A stretch of DNA of 64,000 bases from Clostridia bacterium (GCA_017410065.1 JAFQRL010000002.1:1-64000); one strand, 5' to 3'. Numbered from the stretch's first letter, positions 15,598 through 24,558 are shown. The notes: generated by a model from the letters alone, not told the origin. Made by a program: numbers and translations.

Positions 15598-16725
15598 ATG
15601 ATCAAACACAAAGACGAAACACTAAAACTGCTCGATATTATGATCGAGAACGCTGAACAGGGCCCATCGGGATTTTGGACGGAAGATTTTGAGGGATGCG
15701 GAAACCCTAAAATTTTTCCCGAATTTGAAGCCGGTCTAAAAAGTGGCAGATTGGTTCAGAAACCGCATTATCTTTGCCCTTGGAATACTGCTATTCTTTT
15801 CGGAAACGGTCGTGGAAACATAATCACGGGCTGTTATCACAGTTGCTCGATTAGCGACGCCAAGTATCTTTCTACGGACATGCTTAGAGCCATCCTTTTG
15901 CGGTTCAAAGAAAATATGAAGGCGGGCAAATATGATGATGTAACTCACATTGTTCCGCTTCTAACCGCAGAGGAACGCGAGTATATTGAGCAACAGAAAA
16001 TTATCGAAAGAAAAGCCAACGAACAAAAGCGCAAAGCCCACGAAGCAGAAATAAGAATAAAAGCCGCTCCACTTGTAGCAAAGTATGCTGAGAGTGATTT
16101 GCTTGGCTTCATTTTGTGCAACTATGAAAAGAACACCGTTGCTATGACTTATGAAGGAACAGTAGATTTTTCGCCAAATAGTCTTAAAGAGGTTGTCGGT
16201 GGAGAAAGGCTTTCCTATAATGACTACCTCGATATCCAAATTCAATCTTTTGGAAAGCAACGTTCTTACTTCAAAAGCTGCTACTATAACCATACGATGG
16301 GATTTAAAGGGCAAATTGAAAAAATAACGAAAGATAATATTTGCTTTAATCGCATTTTTGTCAGTGGAATGTACCCCGATGGGATGATGTACGATGGCAA
16401 AGAAGAACACGTATGGATGAACAAAGAGGGATTTGAGGGGTATTCAATTGGTGACTGTTTGGAATTTTTCGCCGAGGTTTATCCGTACTTAAAAACCAGC
16501 AACGGAAAACTGATTGATTATTCGTTGCGCAACCCTGCGGGGATTAAAAAAATATCCTCGTATGACTTACCAACTGAGAAAGATTTGATTATGCAAGAGG
16601 TAGACCAAATCATTTGTGAAACCTGTTTCTTAACAGAACATTGTAACAGGATGTTCTGTATGCGTCCAAAAAAAGAAATTAAAGAATTGCGCAATCAAAT
16701 GTTTCATATGATTCACCATGAATAA
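15598..16725 (+). CDS. Unknown protein, 375 aa, Cys-rich C-terminus
   Basis: Not recognised. GGAGG lies 11 nt before the ATG. There is no signal peptide or membrane segment, so it is probably cytoplasmic. Residues about 120-165 are strongly charged (Glu/Lys/Arg) and probably a coiled coil; the middle has a mixed alpha/beta look; near the end C-ETC-FLTEHC-NRMFC gives four cysteines that could bind zinc or a cluster. It is the only plus-strand gene of the mobile element, with its own near-perfect promoter and strong terminator. That makes it look like an independent cargo unit, possibly another defence or anti-restriction gene, but this is guesswork from location. Confidence 0.65.
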   Translation: MIKHKDETLKLLDIMIENAEQGPSGFWTEDFEGCGNPKIFPEFEAGLKSGRLVQKPHYLCPWNTAILFGNGRGNIITGCYHSCSISDAKYLSTDMLRAILLRFKENMKAGKYDDVTHIVPLLTAEEREYIEQQKIIERKANEQKRKAHEAEIRIKAAPLVAKYAESDLLGFILCNYEKNTVAMTYEGTVDFSPNSLKEVVGGERLSYNDYLDIQIQSFGKQRSYFKSCYYNHTMGFKGQIEKITKDNICFNRIFVSGMYPDGMMYDGKEEHVWMNKEGFEGYSIGDCLEFFAEVYPYLKTSNGKLIDYSLRNPAGIKKISSYDLPTEKDLIMQEVDQIICETCFLTEHCNRMFCMRPKKEIKELRNQMFHMIHHE

Positions 16726-16733
16726 TGTTTTCA

Positions 16734-16765
16734 GGGGCTGACCATTATCTCGGTCAGCCCCTTTT
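16734..16765 (+). terminator. Terminator of the 375-aa gene
   Basis: Perfect 10-bp stem GGGGCTGACC/GGTCAGCCCC (16734-16743, 16752-16761) followed by TTTT. Confidence 0.9.
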
Positions 16766-16770
16766 GTATC

Positions 16771-17937
16771 TTAGTTATCCAACATCTCTTTTTCTACAAA
16801 CTCAAACGAAATTTGTTTGATGATAGCATTGCTGCCTTCCATATACTTTTGCACGAACTTTGCCATCCAATCGTAACAGATGATTTCGCCAAGCGCTTCC
16901 GGATACAACTCTAACGCTTCCTTAAATCGTTTCAGTCTGGCAAGATCGCAATCGAGAAGTGATAAAACGTGTTTCTTTCCTTCTTCTAAGGTAACCAAAG
17001 CATCGTAATCAAATCGACCACATCCAAAGGTGCGCTCCTCGTCGTCAAACAACAGTTGCAAAAGCTCCTCTTTCCAATTCGGTATAGTAAGGAATTTCAA
17101 GAATCGTGCACCATACTCATTTAACGGAACATAGTGAATGTAGAAAAATTGACTATCAAATCGATATTCCTTACGGCTGATCTTCTTGGTTGATTCAATC
17201 GAGCCCATTGCGATCTCTGGTGAAACCCCGAAAATGATTGCCGAATGGATACGGTCAACGCTATACGCCGCATTAGCCTCATAAATAAATTCAAGATTTA
17301 TTCTCGCCTTCATCTCACCCTCGCCCGACCACTTCATCACGGAATCGCGGGTATTGAACACGCAATAACAATCGTTATCGGCGAATAGCCCGCCGACCAT
17401 TCGCGTGAAATTCGTTTTGTTCGCCTCGCTGTCCTCTCCGCCGATCTGCTTGATCGCGCGACTTGTGAGGAAGAAAGGACTGCCCGGGGTGATCAGGTAT
17501 GCACGTCTGCCGATTTTGAGTTTGGGCAGATTATGCGGCAATACTTCGATCCCCGCGTCCATACAGACTGCCAGGGATTCACCGACTCGGTGGTTTCGGT
17601 CAAGGTGTGATGCGTTCATCGGTAAGCTGTAACCGTGAGTGATGCTTTCGTAATACTCGCCCTCGCCGAACCAAGTGAGTATGGGGAGAGCCCCTGCATA
17701 TAGGCGGATGGTTTTCGTTTTGCCTCTGCCGCAGAGATTGAATAGGCGCGGGAGTGATATAGTTTCGCCCGTTTCGCCGTTCCGCACCGTTAGCGGTGAC
17801 AGCCCCTCTTTTACCAGCTTACGATACATTCGTTTATTGCCGAGAAGATGCAGGGATTTCACGGGATATTCACCCGCAACGGATAATAGGCATATCAAAC
17901 GATAGAGTTGACTGCCCGGTTTCATTGTTTTCATCAT
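16771..17937 (-). CDS. Unknown accessory-element protein, 388 aa
   Basis: Not securely recognised. The ATG at 17937 has AAGGAGG 10 nt upstream. The first 70 residues (LYRLICLLSVAGEYPVKSLH, then KRMYRKLVKEG) look like a winged helix that might bind DNA; the rest is mixed alpha/beta without a catalytic motif I know. The arrangement recalls replication-relaxation or regulatory proteins of integrative elements, but that is weak. It shares strand and region with the 237-aa gene, 177 nt downstream of it, and both lie just inside the right end of the element. Confidence 0.55.
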   Translation of the reverse strand: MMKTMKPGSQLYRLICLLSVAGEYPVKSLHLLGNKRMYRKLVKEGLSPLTVRNGETGETISLPRLFNLCGRGKTKTIRLYAGALPILTWFGEGEYYESITHGYSLPMNASHLDRNHRVGESLAVCMDAGIEVLPHNLPKLKIGRRAYLITPGSPFFLTSRAIKQIGGEDSEANKTNFTRMVGGLFADNDCYCVFNTRDSVMKWSGEGEMKARINLEFIYEANAAYSVDRIHSAIIFGVSPEIAMGSIESTKKISRKEYRFDSQFFYIHYVPLNEYGARFLKFLTIPNWKEELLQLLFDDEERTFGCGRFDYDALVTLEEGKKHVLSLLDCDLARLKRFKEALELYPEALGEIICYDWMAKFVQKYMEGSNAIIKQISFEFVEKEMLDN

Positions 17938-17982
17938 ATAGTTTTCCTCCTTGTATAAGAATTTTTGAGAATTATATCATCG

Positions 17983-18092
17983 GGAGAATTGCGACATGAT
18001 GACTGCTCTCAATGTCGCAGTTCTCCCCTTAAAAGCTCCCGAAAAGTCAGGTTTTATAAGGCTTTTTCGACCTTTCGGGAGGTGTAAGAAAT
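17983..18092. repeat. Two inverted repeats between the 388-aa and 237-aa genes
   Basis: gggagaattgcgacat (17983-17998) pairs with atgtcgcagttctccc with one GT, and ctcccgaaa (18036-18044) pairs with tttcgggag about 30 nt on. They may end the 237-aa transcript or fold between the two messages. Confidence 0.5.
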
Positions 18093-18114
18093 TTTTAGCA
18101 AAAATCGGCTGTTT

Positions 18115-18828
18115 TTACATCTCTCCGAGTATGCTTTTTGGCAGGTTTTCAAGTAGTAAAACGCCGTTTTCGGGGAACGTGGGTTCTAAGTTCTGCCACA
18201 TTTGAAAGTCCGATTTCGGCACAATATAGACCTCGGTGCGATCCTCGTCACCCGCCGCCGTACAATAGAAATGCTCGCACACGCGGGGGCTATCGTCGGG
18301 TAGCACGTACATTGCAACGGCATCGGTCGTCAGATTGATCTCGATATTATCGTGGTCTCGCCGCTGCCGTTCCTTGAAATCCCGATTGTAAACGTGACGG
18401 TAGATCAGCACGCAATCACGGTAACGGACGATTGGCTTTCCTCTAAAGAACCGTTCAAGCGCGGGATACAAAATTCCTCGTATGTAGTCCACCGAACCCT
18501 TTTGCTTTTTGGGGAGCAACGCGGGGATCTGCATACAGAACCAACCCTCTTTCGTAAAACCCATTTTCACAGGTACGACCTCAAGCATCGTATCCTCAAT
18601 CATTGGGAATGCGTTCGGTCTTCCGAAATAGGCGGGCATTATACGGCAGATGAGTGTGGTGCGCTCGGTCTTCTCATAAGCTCGCAGGGCATACTCAAAA
18701 GCACGTTCCGCGTTTCCATTATTGAACGCGTCCTCTGCCATAGCGAGCCACTCGCAAAACTCGGCATTTTGTTTCTTTGCTTTTCTAAGATGATCCATAA
18801 ACGGATGTGTTGTTTTTGTTTGTTTCAT
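18115..18828 (-). CDS. Unknown protein, 237 aa, weak RusA-like motif
   Basis: Not recognised with confidence. AAAGGAG precedes the ATG at 18828 by 7 nt. The N-terminal ~60 residues look like a TPR-type helical pair (AFNNGNAERAFEYALRAYEK). The second half contains ERQRRDHDNIEIN ... VLPDDS ... TEVYIV, which loosely follows the D-x-DN and acidic spacing of RusA-type Holliday junction resolvases, but the conserved lysine after DN is missing. A resolvase-derived or regulatory role is speculative. Likely transcribed with the 388-aa gene. Confidence 0.5.
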   Translation of the reverse strand: MKQTKTTHPFMDHLRKAKKQNAEFCEWLAMAEDAFNNGNAERAFEYALRAYEKTERTTLICRIMPAYFGRPNAFPMIEDTMLEVVPVKMGFTKEGWFCMQIPALLPKKQKGSVDYIRGILYPALERFFRGKPIVRYRDCVLIYRHVYNRDFKERQRRDHDNIEINLTTDAVAMYVLPDDSPRVCEHFYCTAAGDEDRTEVYIVPKSDFQMWQNLEPTFPENGVLLLENLPKSILGEM

Positions 18829-18864
18829 AAATTTTCTCCTTTCTAAATCAAAAAATGGTAAAAG

Positions 18865-18921
18865 AAAAAGCGTGCATCAAAAGCAAAACACGTAATGTGT
18901 TAAGCTCTGATACACGCTTTT
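18865..18921 (-). terminator. Hairpin upstream of the 237-aa gene
   Basis: On the minus strand AAAGCGTGTATCA pairs with TGATGCACGCTTT (one GU), encloses a second small hairpin AACAC/GTGTT, and is followed by a T-rich tail. Lying only about 40 nt before the 237-aa start, it could be an attenuator rather than the end of an upstream gene. Confidence 0.5.
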
Positions 18922-19038
18922 AGCGTCTTATACAGATCTATTGAGTTTTGAGACAAGACTGTTTTTGTTGCATCGTTCCTTTTTCGGATGTTTTTTTCGG
19001 CACACCATTTTGCCGTGTTTTTAGGCGTTTTTTTGCCT

Positions 19039-19062
19039 GCTCCACCAAATCCTCCACCAAAA
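19039..19062 (+). repeat. Tandem 12-bp repeat, right arm-type site
   Basis: gctccaccaaat followed by cctccaccaaaa. It shares the ctccaccaaa core with the exact 11-bp pair at 3119-3140 and lies on the element side of the right core. Confidence 0.5.
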
Positions 19063-19201
19063 CCGCATTTACTTGCATAAATTTTTATGGAGTTTTATGA
19101 TCGAGTAGAATTTTTAAACGTCCGAAGATCCCTTGTGCCATAAGGCTTTATCGACTTTTATGGAAATATAAATTTATAATGAAATTGGTCGTTCTTCACC
19201 A

Positions 19202-19215
19202 ATACCAAGTTTCAT
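19202..19215 (+). repeat. Candidate attR core
   Basis: ATACCAAGTTTCAT, identical to 3042-3055 and in the same orientation. The segment between the two copies is about 16.2 kb and starts with int and xis. Confidence 0.6.
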
Positions 19216-19308
19216 TTCAAAAAATACTCCGTTCTAAGTTAATTTACCTTTATATTGTAAAAAATATTAAAAAAATACAAATTTTTTCAAAAAAATTCAA
19301 AAAAGTTA

Positions 19309-19337
19309 TTGACTATTTACAGATTATCCTGTATAAT
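19309..19337 (+). promoter_or_regulatory. Promoter of the response regulator gene
   Basis: TTGACT (19309-19314), 17-nt spacer, TATAAT (19332-19337). It begins about 95 bp beyond the attR core, so insertion left the promoter intact but replaced everything further upstream. Confidence 0.8.
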
Positions 19338-19405
19338 GTAATTGTGAAGATTAAAAGATTTTTAACAAACTTAACATTTAGCCAAGCTAAAGGAAAGGAT
19401 TTACT

Positions 19406-20098
19406 ATGATCGATACCAAACTTCTCATCGTTGATGACGACCCTAACATCTGCGATATGCTCAAGCTCTACTTTGAAAATGAGGGCTACAAGGTTAAAAC
19501 CGCAAACGACGGTGTTGAGGGACTCAACTATTTCAAGATCTACGAGCCCGACCTCGTTCTTCTCGACATTATGATGCCCAAGAAGGACGGCTGGCAGGTG
19601 TGCCGTGAGATTCGCGAGATATCACCGAAGCCCGTTATTATGATCACCGCAAAGGGTGAAGTATTTGATAAGGTCCTCGGCCTTGAGCTGGGAGCAGACG
19701 ATTTCATCGTTAAGCCCTTTGATATGAAGGAGCTTTCAGCAAGAATTAAAGCAGTTCTTCGCCGCTATAATTCCCACACGAAGACAAACGACGACGAGGT
19801 CGTTAAGTTTGAGAACATAGAGATCAGCCTTCAGAAATACGAGCTTAAGCTAAACTCCAAGGCGATCGACATCCCCCCGAAGGAGCTTGAGCTTCTCTAC
19901 TTCCTTGCATCCAACTGCAACCGCGTATTCACAAGAGATCAGCTTCTCGATAAGGTTTGGGGCTTTGATTACCTCGGCGACTCCAGAACCGTTGACGTAC
20001 ACGTTAAGCGACTTCGCGAAAAGCTCGACGGCGTCTCCGACAAATGGACTCTTAAAACCGTTTGGGGTGTCGGATATAAGTTTGAGACCTTAATCTGA
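19406..20098 (+). CDS. OmpR/PhoB-family response regulator
   Basis: 230 aa. The receiver domain (1-120) has the acidic pocket VDDD, phospho-acceptor Asp in LLDIMMP (about residue 55), the Thr of ITAK and Lys of VKPF. The C-terminal winged helix (about 130-230) has PPKELELLYFLASN and TRDQLLDKVWGF typical of OmpR. AAAGGA precedes the ATG. It should bind DNA as a dimer when phosphorylated. No kinase gene adjoins it; the only kinase in the window is at 60721-62247 on the other strand. Target genes cannot be read from the sequence. A strong terminator follows, so it is a single-gene unit. Confidence 0.93.
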   Translation: MIDTKLLIVDDDPNICDMLKLYFENEGYKVKTANDGVEGLNYFKIYEPDLVLLDIMMPKKDGWQVCREIREISPKPVIMITAKGEVFDKVLGLELGADDFIVKPFDMKELSARIKAVLRRYNSHTKTNDDEVVKFENIEISLQKYELKLNSKAIDIPPKELELLYFLASNCNRVFTRDQLLDKVWGFDYLGDSRTVDVHVKRLREKLDGVSDKWTLKTVWGVGYKFETLI

Positions 20099-20117
20099 TT
20101 TTACTTAATATTTCTTT

Positions 20118-20151
20118 GCTGAGCCAACCAAGGTTGGCTCAGCTTTATTTT
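20118..20151 (+). terminator. Terminator of the response regulator gene
   Basis: Perfect 12-bp stem GCTGAGCCAACC/GGTTGGCTCAGC (20118-20129, 20132-20143), two-base gap, then a T-rich run. Confidence 0.9.
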
Positions 20152-20197
20152 TACAAAAACAGCTAATTATGTAAATAACACCTTACATTCTTACACT

Positions 20198-22417
20198 TTA
20201 AAAGTTAAAAGTAAGCTGGCCGAGAGGCGAGCCGGTTGATGGCAGTGCAAGCTTTTTGCACTTAAGCGCATCCTGACCAATATCCTCAATCCTATCTGTT
20301 ACAAGGTCGATCTTAACTCCCTTTTTGGGTAGCTTCATTATCTGAACGCCTGCCGCCGTTCTTGTGCTCTTATCGGGAATAAGACTGCTCTTAATAAGCA
20401 TTCCCCGATCCGCATCACTTCGAATGAATATGCTAACAGGCTTGTCACCCTCGTATATAGCACCGGCAAGAGGAGAAGCGGTCGAATAAGCACCCGTTAT
20501 CTTACGGCGACGTGACTTTGAATCATACGCGCTCATATTGATACGAACGCCCTTGCCGTTTTCAAAGATATAAACCATATGATGATTTGGAATTATATCG
20601 TAGATCATCTTGCAGGCAACTACGTGCTCGTCGTCATCCATTCCAAGCTTTGAGGGAATATAATCTCCCATACTGCTTGCCTTGCAAAGCTCAAAATCAT
20701 CAACCTTTGCCCTATATATCTGAGCCTTATCCGTGAAGAAGAGCACATCACCGCGGTTATCGGTGTCTTCCTGATAAAGAACGTAGTCGCCTTCTTTAAG
20801 CTTCTGCTCGTCGGCAGAGCGGCTTGCTTGCACAGATAGCTTCTTGAAATATCCGCCCTTCGTCATAATAAGACGGCAATTGTAGTTTTCAAAGAATATA
20901 TCCTTTGCAGGTGCCTTGACCTCTTCCCTTTCGATAAGCTGAGTCTTTCTCGGCTTGCCGTATTTTTTCTTTATCTCCTGAAGCGAGGATATTATCAACG
21001 CCTTAAGCTTGAGCTCATCACGAAGAGTCTCCTTGATATCCTTGATCTCTGCAACAAGCCCCTCAACCTCCTTGCCGCGGTTGATAATATACTCTCTGTT
21101 AATATTACGAAGCTTTATGTCAGCTATGTATTCAGCTTGATTCTGAGTAAGATCGAATGCCTTCGCAAGGTTCGGGACAACGTCGCTTTCAAGCTTGGTG
21201 TTCCTTATAATGCGTATTGCCTCGTCTATATCAACAAGTATCTTCATAAGACCTTGAAGCAGCTCAAGCTTCTGAAGCTTTTTATCAAGGTCGAAATTCA
21301 GCTCGCGAGTCACGCACCTTATTCTGAACCTTATCCACTCTGTAAGTATCTCGCGGATACCAAGCTGCATTGGTGTTCCCTCAACGAGAATGTTGAAGTT
21401 ACAGTCAAAGCTGTTTTCAAGCTCTGTAACAGAAAACAGCTTCTGCATAACGAGCTCGGGGTCAGAGTCCTTCTTAAGATCAAAGGTAAGCTTAAAGCCG
21501 TTCAGGTCTATGGCATCACGGACAGAAGTTACCTCGCGAAGCTTGCCCGACTTTATCATATCCTTTGCCTTCTTCATTATTGATTCTATGGAGGAGGTAT
21601 AAGGAATTTCAAGAACGTCAATACAATTATTCTTCTTGTTATATTCGTATTTCGCGCGGATCTTGAAGCTGCCAAGTCCTGTTTCGTAGATCTTGCGCAT
21701 CTGCTCCCTGTCGTATATTATATTAGCTCCGCCGGGAAAATCGGGAGCCTTTACAATGTCGAGCATTCTATCTACCGTTACCTTGGGATTTTTCAAAAGA
21801 GCGATGGTTCCGTCGCATATCTCCGCAAGGTTGAATGAGCATATAGAGCAAGCCATACCAACGGCGATACCAAGGTTCGGCGAAACGAGAATATTCGGGA
21901 ACGTTGTTGGAAGGAGCGAGGGCTCCTCCATCGTGTTATCGTAGTTGGGTATGAAATCAACGGGATTTTTGTCTATACTGTCGAAAAGCTCGTGGCAGAT
22001 GGGATCAAGCTTTGCCTCCGTGTAACGCGATGCGGCATAAGCCATATCTCTTGAATATTGCTTACCAAAGGTTCCCTTTGAATCGATGAACGGATGCAAA
22101 AGCGATTCGTTACCCCTGGTAAGACGCACCATCGTTTCATATATCGAAGCATCTCCGTGAGGGTTGAGTCTCATCGTCTGTCCGACAATATTGGTGCTTT
22201 TCGTCCTCTGACCGTTAAGAAGGCCCATTTTATACATAGTATAAAGAAGCTTTCTATGAGAGGGCTTAAAGCCGTCTATCTCGGGAATAGCACGTGAGAT
22301 AATGACGCTCATCGCGTATGGCATATAATTTTTTTCAAGAGTTTCGGTTATGGGCTGTTTTAATGCTTCAGCCTCATTTTCCATAGGATTTTCAACAATC
22401 TTTTTCTTTTTTGCCAT
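20198..22417 (-). CDS. parC: Type IIA topoisomerase A subunit (ParC/GyrA-like)
   Basis: 739 aa. The DNA breakage-reunion domain is clear: PSHRKLLYTMYKMG, QTMRLNPHGDAS, and the catalytic tyrosine in AAASRYTEAKL (about residue 123). The C-terminal ~220 residues form the beta-pinwheel wrapping domain; I see no clear GyrA box (QRRGGKG), which favours a topoisomerase IV subunit over gyrase. It would cut and reseal both DNA strands to unlink daughter chromosomes, with a ParE/GyrB-type ATPase. That partner is not next to it, unlike the usual parE-parC pair. It is the last gene of a minus-strand run from the threonylcarbamoyl-AMP synthase, with only a 4-nt gap. Confidence 0.85.
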   Translation of the reverse strand: MAKKKKIVENPMENEAEALKQPITETLEKNYMPYAMSVIISRAIPEIDGFKPSHRKLLYTMYKMGLLNGQRTKSTNIVGQTMRLNPHGDASIYETMVRLTRGNESLLHPFIDSKGTFGKQYSRDMAYAASRYTEAKLDPICHELFDSIDKNPVDFIPNYDNTMEEPSLLPTTFPNILVSPNLGIAVGMACSICSFNLAEICDGTIALLKNPKVTVDRMLDIVKAPDFPGGANIIYDREQMRKIYETGLGSFKIRAKYEYNKKNNCIDVLEIPYTSSIESIMKKAKDMIKSGKLREVTSVRDAIDLNGFKLTFDLKKDSDPELVMQKLFSVTELENSFDCNFNILVEGTPMQLGIREILTEWIRFRIRCVTRELNFDLDKKLQKLELLQGLMKILVDIDEAIRIIRNTKLESDVVPNLAKAFDLTQNQAEYIADIKLRNINREYIINRGKEVEGLVAEIKDIKETLRDELKLKALIISSLQEIKKKYGKPRKTQLIEREEVKAPAKDIFFENYNCRLIMTKGGYFKKLSVQASRSADEQKLKEGDYVLYQEDTDNRGDVLFFTDKAQIYRAKVDDFELCKASSMGDYIPSKLGMDDDEHVVACKMIYDIIPNHHMVYIFENGKGVRINMSAYDSKSRRRKITGAYSTASPLAGAIYEGDKPVSIFIRSDADRGMLIKSSLIPDKSTRTAAGVQIMKLPKKGVKIDLVTDRIEDIGQDALKCKKLALPSTGSPLGQLTFNF

Positions 22418-22421
22418 TTTT

Positions 22422-23486
22422 TCACCGTCTTAAATTTATTATTGTGTGCGCCGCCGCGCGGATCATTCTATTGTATAACGCAAGTCCGATACCACGCTTT
22501 TCGGGAAGCGGAGCAAAAATTATATCAAAGCACATCTTATCTGCTTCGCGGAGAATATCAAAAAGCCTGTGGGCGTGCTCATCAAAGTCGCCAAGCTCGC
22601 CAAGCTCCAAAAGTGTCACGTTCGGGAGAGCCTTGCAAATCGACTCTTTATCCTCGGTGTAGCACACGACAGCCACTCTCCCTTTAGCGTTATCTCCAAT
22701 GTAGGATATTGCATCGGAAATATCACCGTCAAGAAGCACGAGAGGTGCTTTCGGCGCATAGTGCCTGTATTTCATACCCGGAGATATGGCGACCTCGCCG
22801 TCCTTAAGCTTATTAACAACGGCATCAGCAAGCCTGACGGGAGCAATTTCCGAAAGCTCATCAACGGTTATTCCTCCGGGACGAAGAAGGCAAAGCGAGC
22901 CGTCCTCATCAGCCTTAACGATAGTAGATTCAAGCCCGATATCGCACTCACCTCCGTCGATTATCATATCAACTCTGCCCATCATATCGTCTATAACGTG
23001 AGACGCCTTTGTGGGAGAAGGAGAGCCCGAAAGATTTGCGGACGGAGCAGCAATAGCCACACCGGCGAGCTCTATAAGCTTATTTGCAATTTTATTCTCG
23101 GGGCATCTTACCGCGACCGTTTCAAGCCCTCCCCTGGTCTTTTCAGGGACAGATCCGCGAGCCTTAAGGATAACCGTTATGGGACCCGGCATAAACCTTT
23201 CTGCAAGCTTATAATAGATATCCGTGGTGTATGCGTATTTTTCCGCATCCTCGGGACGGGATATATGTATTATCAGAGGGTTGTCCGAGGGTCTGCCCTT
23301 TGCCTTATAGATTTTTTCGGAGGCAGATGGATTGGTCGCATCGCCCCCAAGACCGTACACAGTCTCGGTCGGAAAAACTACAAGTCCTCCGCTCTTTAAT
23401 ATTTCAGCCGCTTTTTTGAGTAAAGAAAGCTCGGAGGTGGAGATATCGCCCTTGCCGTCTTCTATCTTAATAATTTCAGTATTCAT
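22422..23486 (-). CDS. ywlC: L-threonylcarbamoyladenylate synthase (Sua5/YwlC type)
   Basis: 354 aa, the long Sua5 form. The N-terminal YrdC domain (about 15-205) has the substrate-binding signature KSGGLVVFPTETVYGLGGDA and KGRPSDNPL; the C-terminal Sua5 domain follows. It makes threonylcarbamoyl-AMP from Thr, bicarbonate and ATP for t6A37 of ANN-decoding tRNAs. I start at ATG 23486 because the GAAGGGTGAT sequence before it fits a ribosome binding site; a GTG nine bases upstream (23495) is the alternative. It overlaps prfA by 11 nt, so the two are coupled. The prfA-ywlC order is also found in Bacillus. Confidence 0.93.
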   Translation of the reverse strand: MNTEIIKIEDGKGDISTSELSLLKKAAEILKSGGLVVFPTETVYGLGGDATNPSASEKIYKAKGRPSDNPLIIHISRPEDAEKYAYTTDIYYKLAERFMPGPITVILKARGSVPEKTRGGLETVAVRCPENKIANKLIELAGVAIAAPSANLSGSPSPTKASHVIDDMMGRVDMIIDGGECDIGLESTIVKADEDGSLCLLRPGGITVDELSEIAPVRLADAVVNKLKDGEVAISPGMKYRHYAPKAPLVLLDGDISDAISYIGDNAKGRVAVVCYTEDKESICKALPNVTLLELGELGDFDEHAHRLFDILREADKMCFDIIFAPLPEKRGIGLALYNRMIRAAAHTIINLRR

Positions 23487-24558
23487 TCTGATCACCCTTC
23501 AAGCGCTCGGCTGTATCCGCGGCGATCAGCTCGTCAACTATTGAGCCCATATCTCCGTCAAGGAAGGTGTCGAGTGAATATATGGTTTTGTTTATTCTAT
23601 GATCTGTAACGCGGGACTGCGGGAAATTATAGGTCCTTATCTTCTCGCTTCTGTCGCCGCTGCCGACCTGGCTTTTTCTGGTCGACGCGATCTGCTCTGT
23701 CTGTTCTCTTTGCTTGATATCGTAAAGCTTCGTGTAGAGCAAGCGCAAAGCCTTCTCCTTATTCTGAAGCTGGCTTCTTTCCTGATCACATTCGATCACG
23801 ATTCCCGTGGGCTTATGCGTGAGTCTCACGGCAGACTCGGTCTTGTTTATGTGCTGACCGCCCGCTCCGCTGGACTTGCAGGACTCAAATTTAATATCCG
23901 CGGGATTGACCTCAACCTCAACGTCCTCCGCCTCAGGGAGAACTGCAACCGTAACCGTGGATGTCTGTATGCGTCCGTTTGATTCGGTGACGGGAATTCT
24001 CTGCACCCTGTGGACACCGCTTTCAAATTTGAATTTCGAAAACGCCCCCTCACCTATAACGTTAAAGGTGATCTCCTTTATACCGCCAAGCTCTGTGTCG
24101 TTAAGGTTTGCAACCTCAACCTTAAAGCCCTGCTTAACCGAATACATCGAATACATTCTGTATAGGTCCGCGCCAAAAAGAGCCGCCTCCTCGCCGCCCG
24201 CACCTGCACGGATCTCAACTATAACGTTTCGTGAGTCGTTTGGATCGCGAGGCATAAGAAGAATTCTCAGCTCGTTATATATATCTTCAAGCCTTGCCTT
24301 GGATATCTTAAACTCCTCCTCAGCAAGCTCGCGAAGCTCTGCATCAAGGCTCTGATCCCTGATCAACTCCTCGCTTTCCTTTATTGTTTTGTCGCAGTCC
24401 TTATATTCGCGGTACTTTTCGATTATAGGCTCAAGGTATTTATATTCCTTGATAAGCGACTGATATTTTTTATTATTTGAAACGACCTCAGGGAGACTGA
24501 GCATCTGCTCAATCTCCCTGTATCTTTCATCCGCACCGTTAAGCTTCTTAAAGATCAT
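23476..24558 (-). CDS. prfA: Peptide chain release factor 1
   Basis: 360 aa, full length. GGQ is in SSGAGGQHINKTES (peptidyl-tRNA hydrolysis) and the stop-codon-reading PxT is the PVT of RIPVTESNGR. It terminates at UAA and UAG. The ATG at 24558 is preceded by GGAGG five bases upstream; a TTG at 24570 in the same frame has no ribosome binding site. No prmC (hemK) methyltransferase, often next to prfA, lies here. Confidence 0.96.
   Translation of the reverse strand: MIFKKLNGADERYREIEQMLSLPEVVSNNKKYQSLIKEYKYLEPIIEKYREYKDCDKTIKESEELIRDQSLDAELRELAEEEFKISKARLEDIYNELRILLMPRDPNDSRNVIVEIRAGAGGEEAALFGADLYRMYSMYSVKQGFKVEVANLNDTELGGIKEITFNVIGEGAFSKFKFESGVHRVQRIPVTESNGRIQTSTVTVAVLPEAEDVEVEVNPADIKFESCKSSGAGGQHINKTESAVRLTHKPTGIVIECDQERSQLQNKEKALRLLYTKLYDIKQREQTEQIASTRKSQVGSGDRSEKIRTYNFPQSRVTDHRINKTIYSLDTFLDGDMGSIVDELIAADTAERLKGDQNEY

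Larger units (their letters stand above)
18922..19331. other. Non-coding right end of the element
   Basis: No gene seen. It contains the right tandem ctccacca repeats (19040-19059), the region similar to the left end (19145-19201), the att core (19202-19215) and A/T-rich sequence leading to the response regulator promoter. Confidence 0.6.

Noticed and set aside
20198..22417. Calling the gene gyrA
   Set aside because: No QRRGGKG-type GyrA box in the C-terminal domain; a ParC-like assignment is safer.
22569..23399. 276-codon plus-strand frame opposite ywlC
   Set aside because: Antisense to an intact Sua5-type enzyme, no ribosome binding site.
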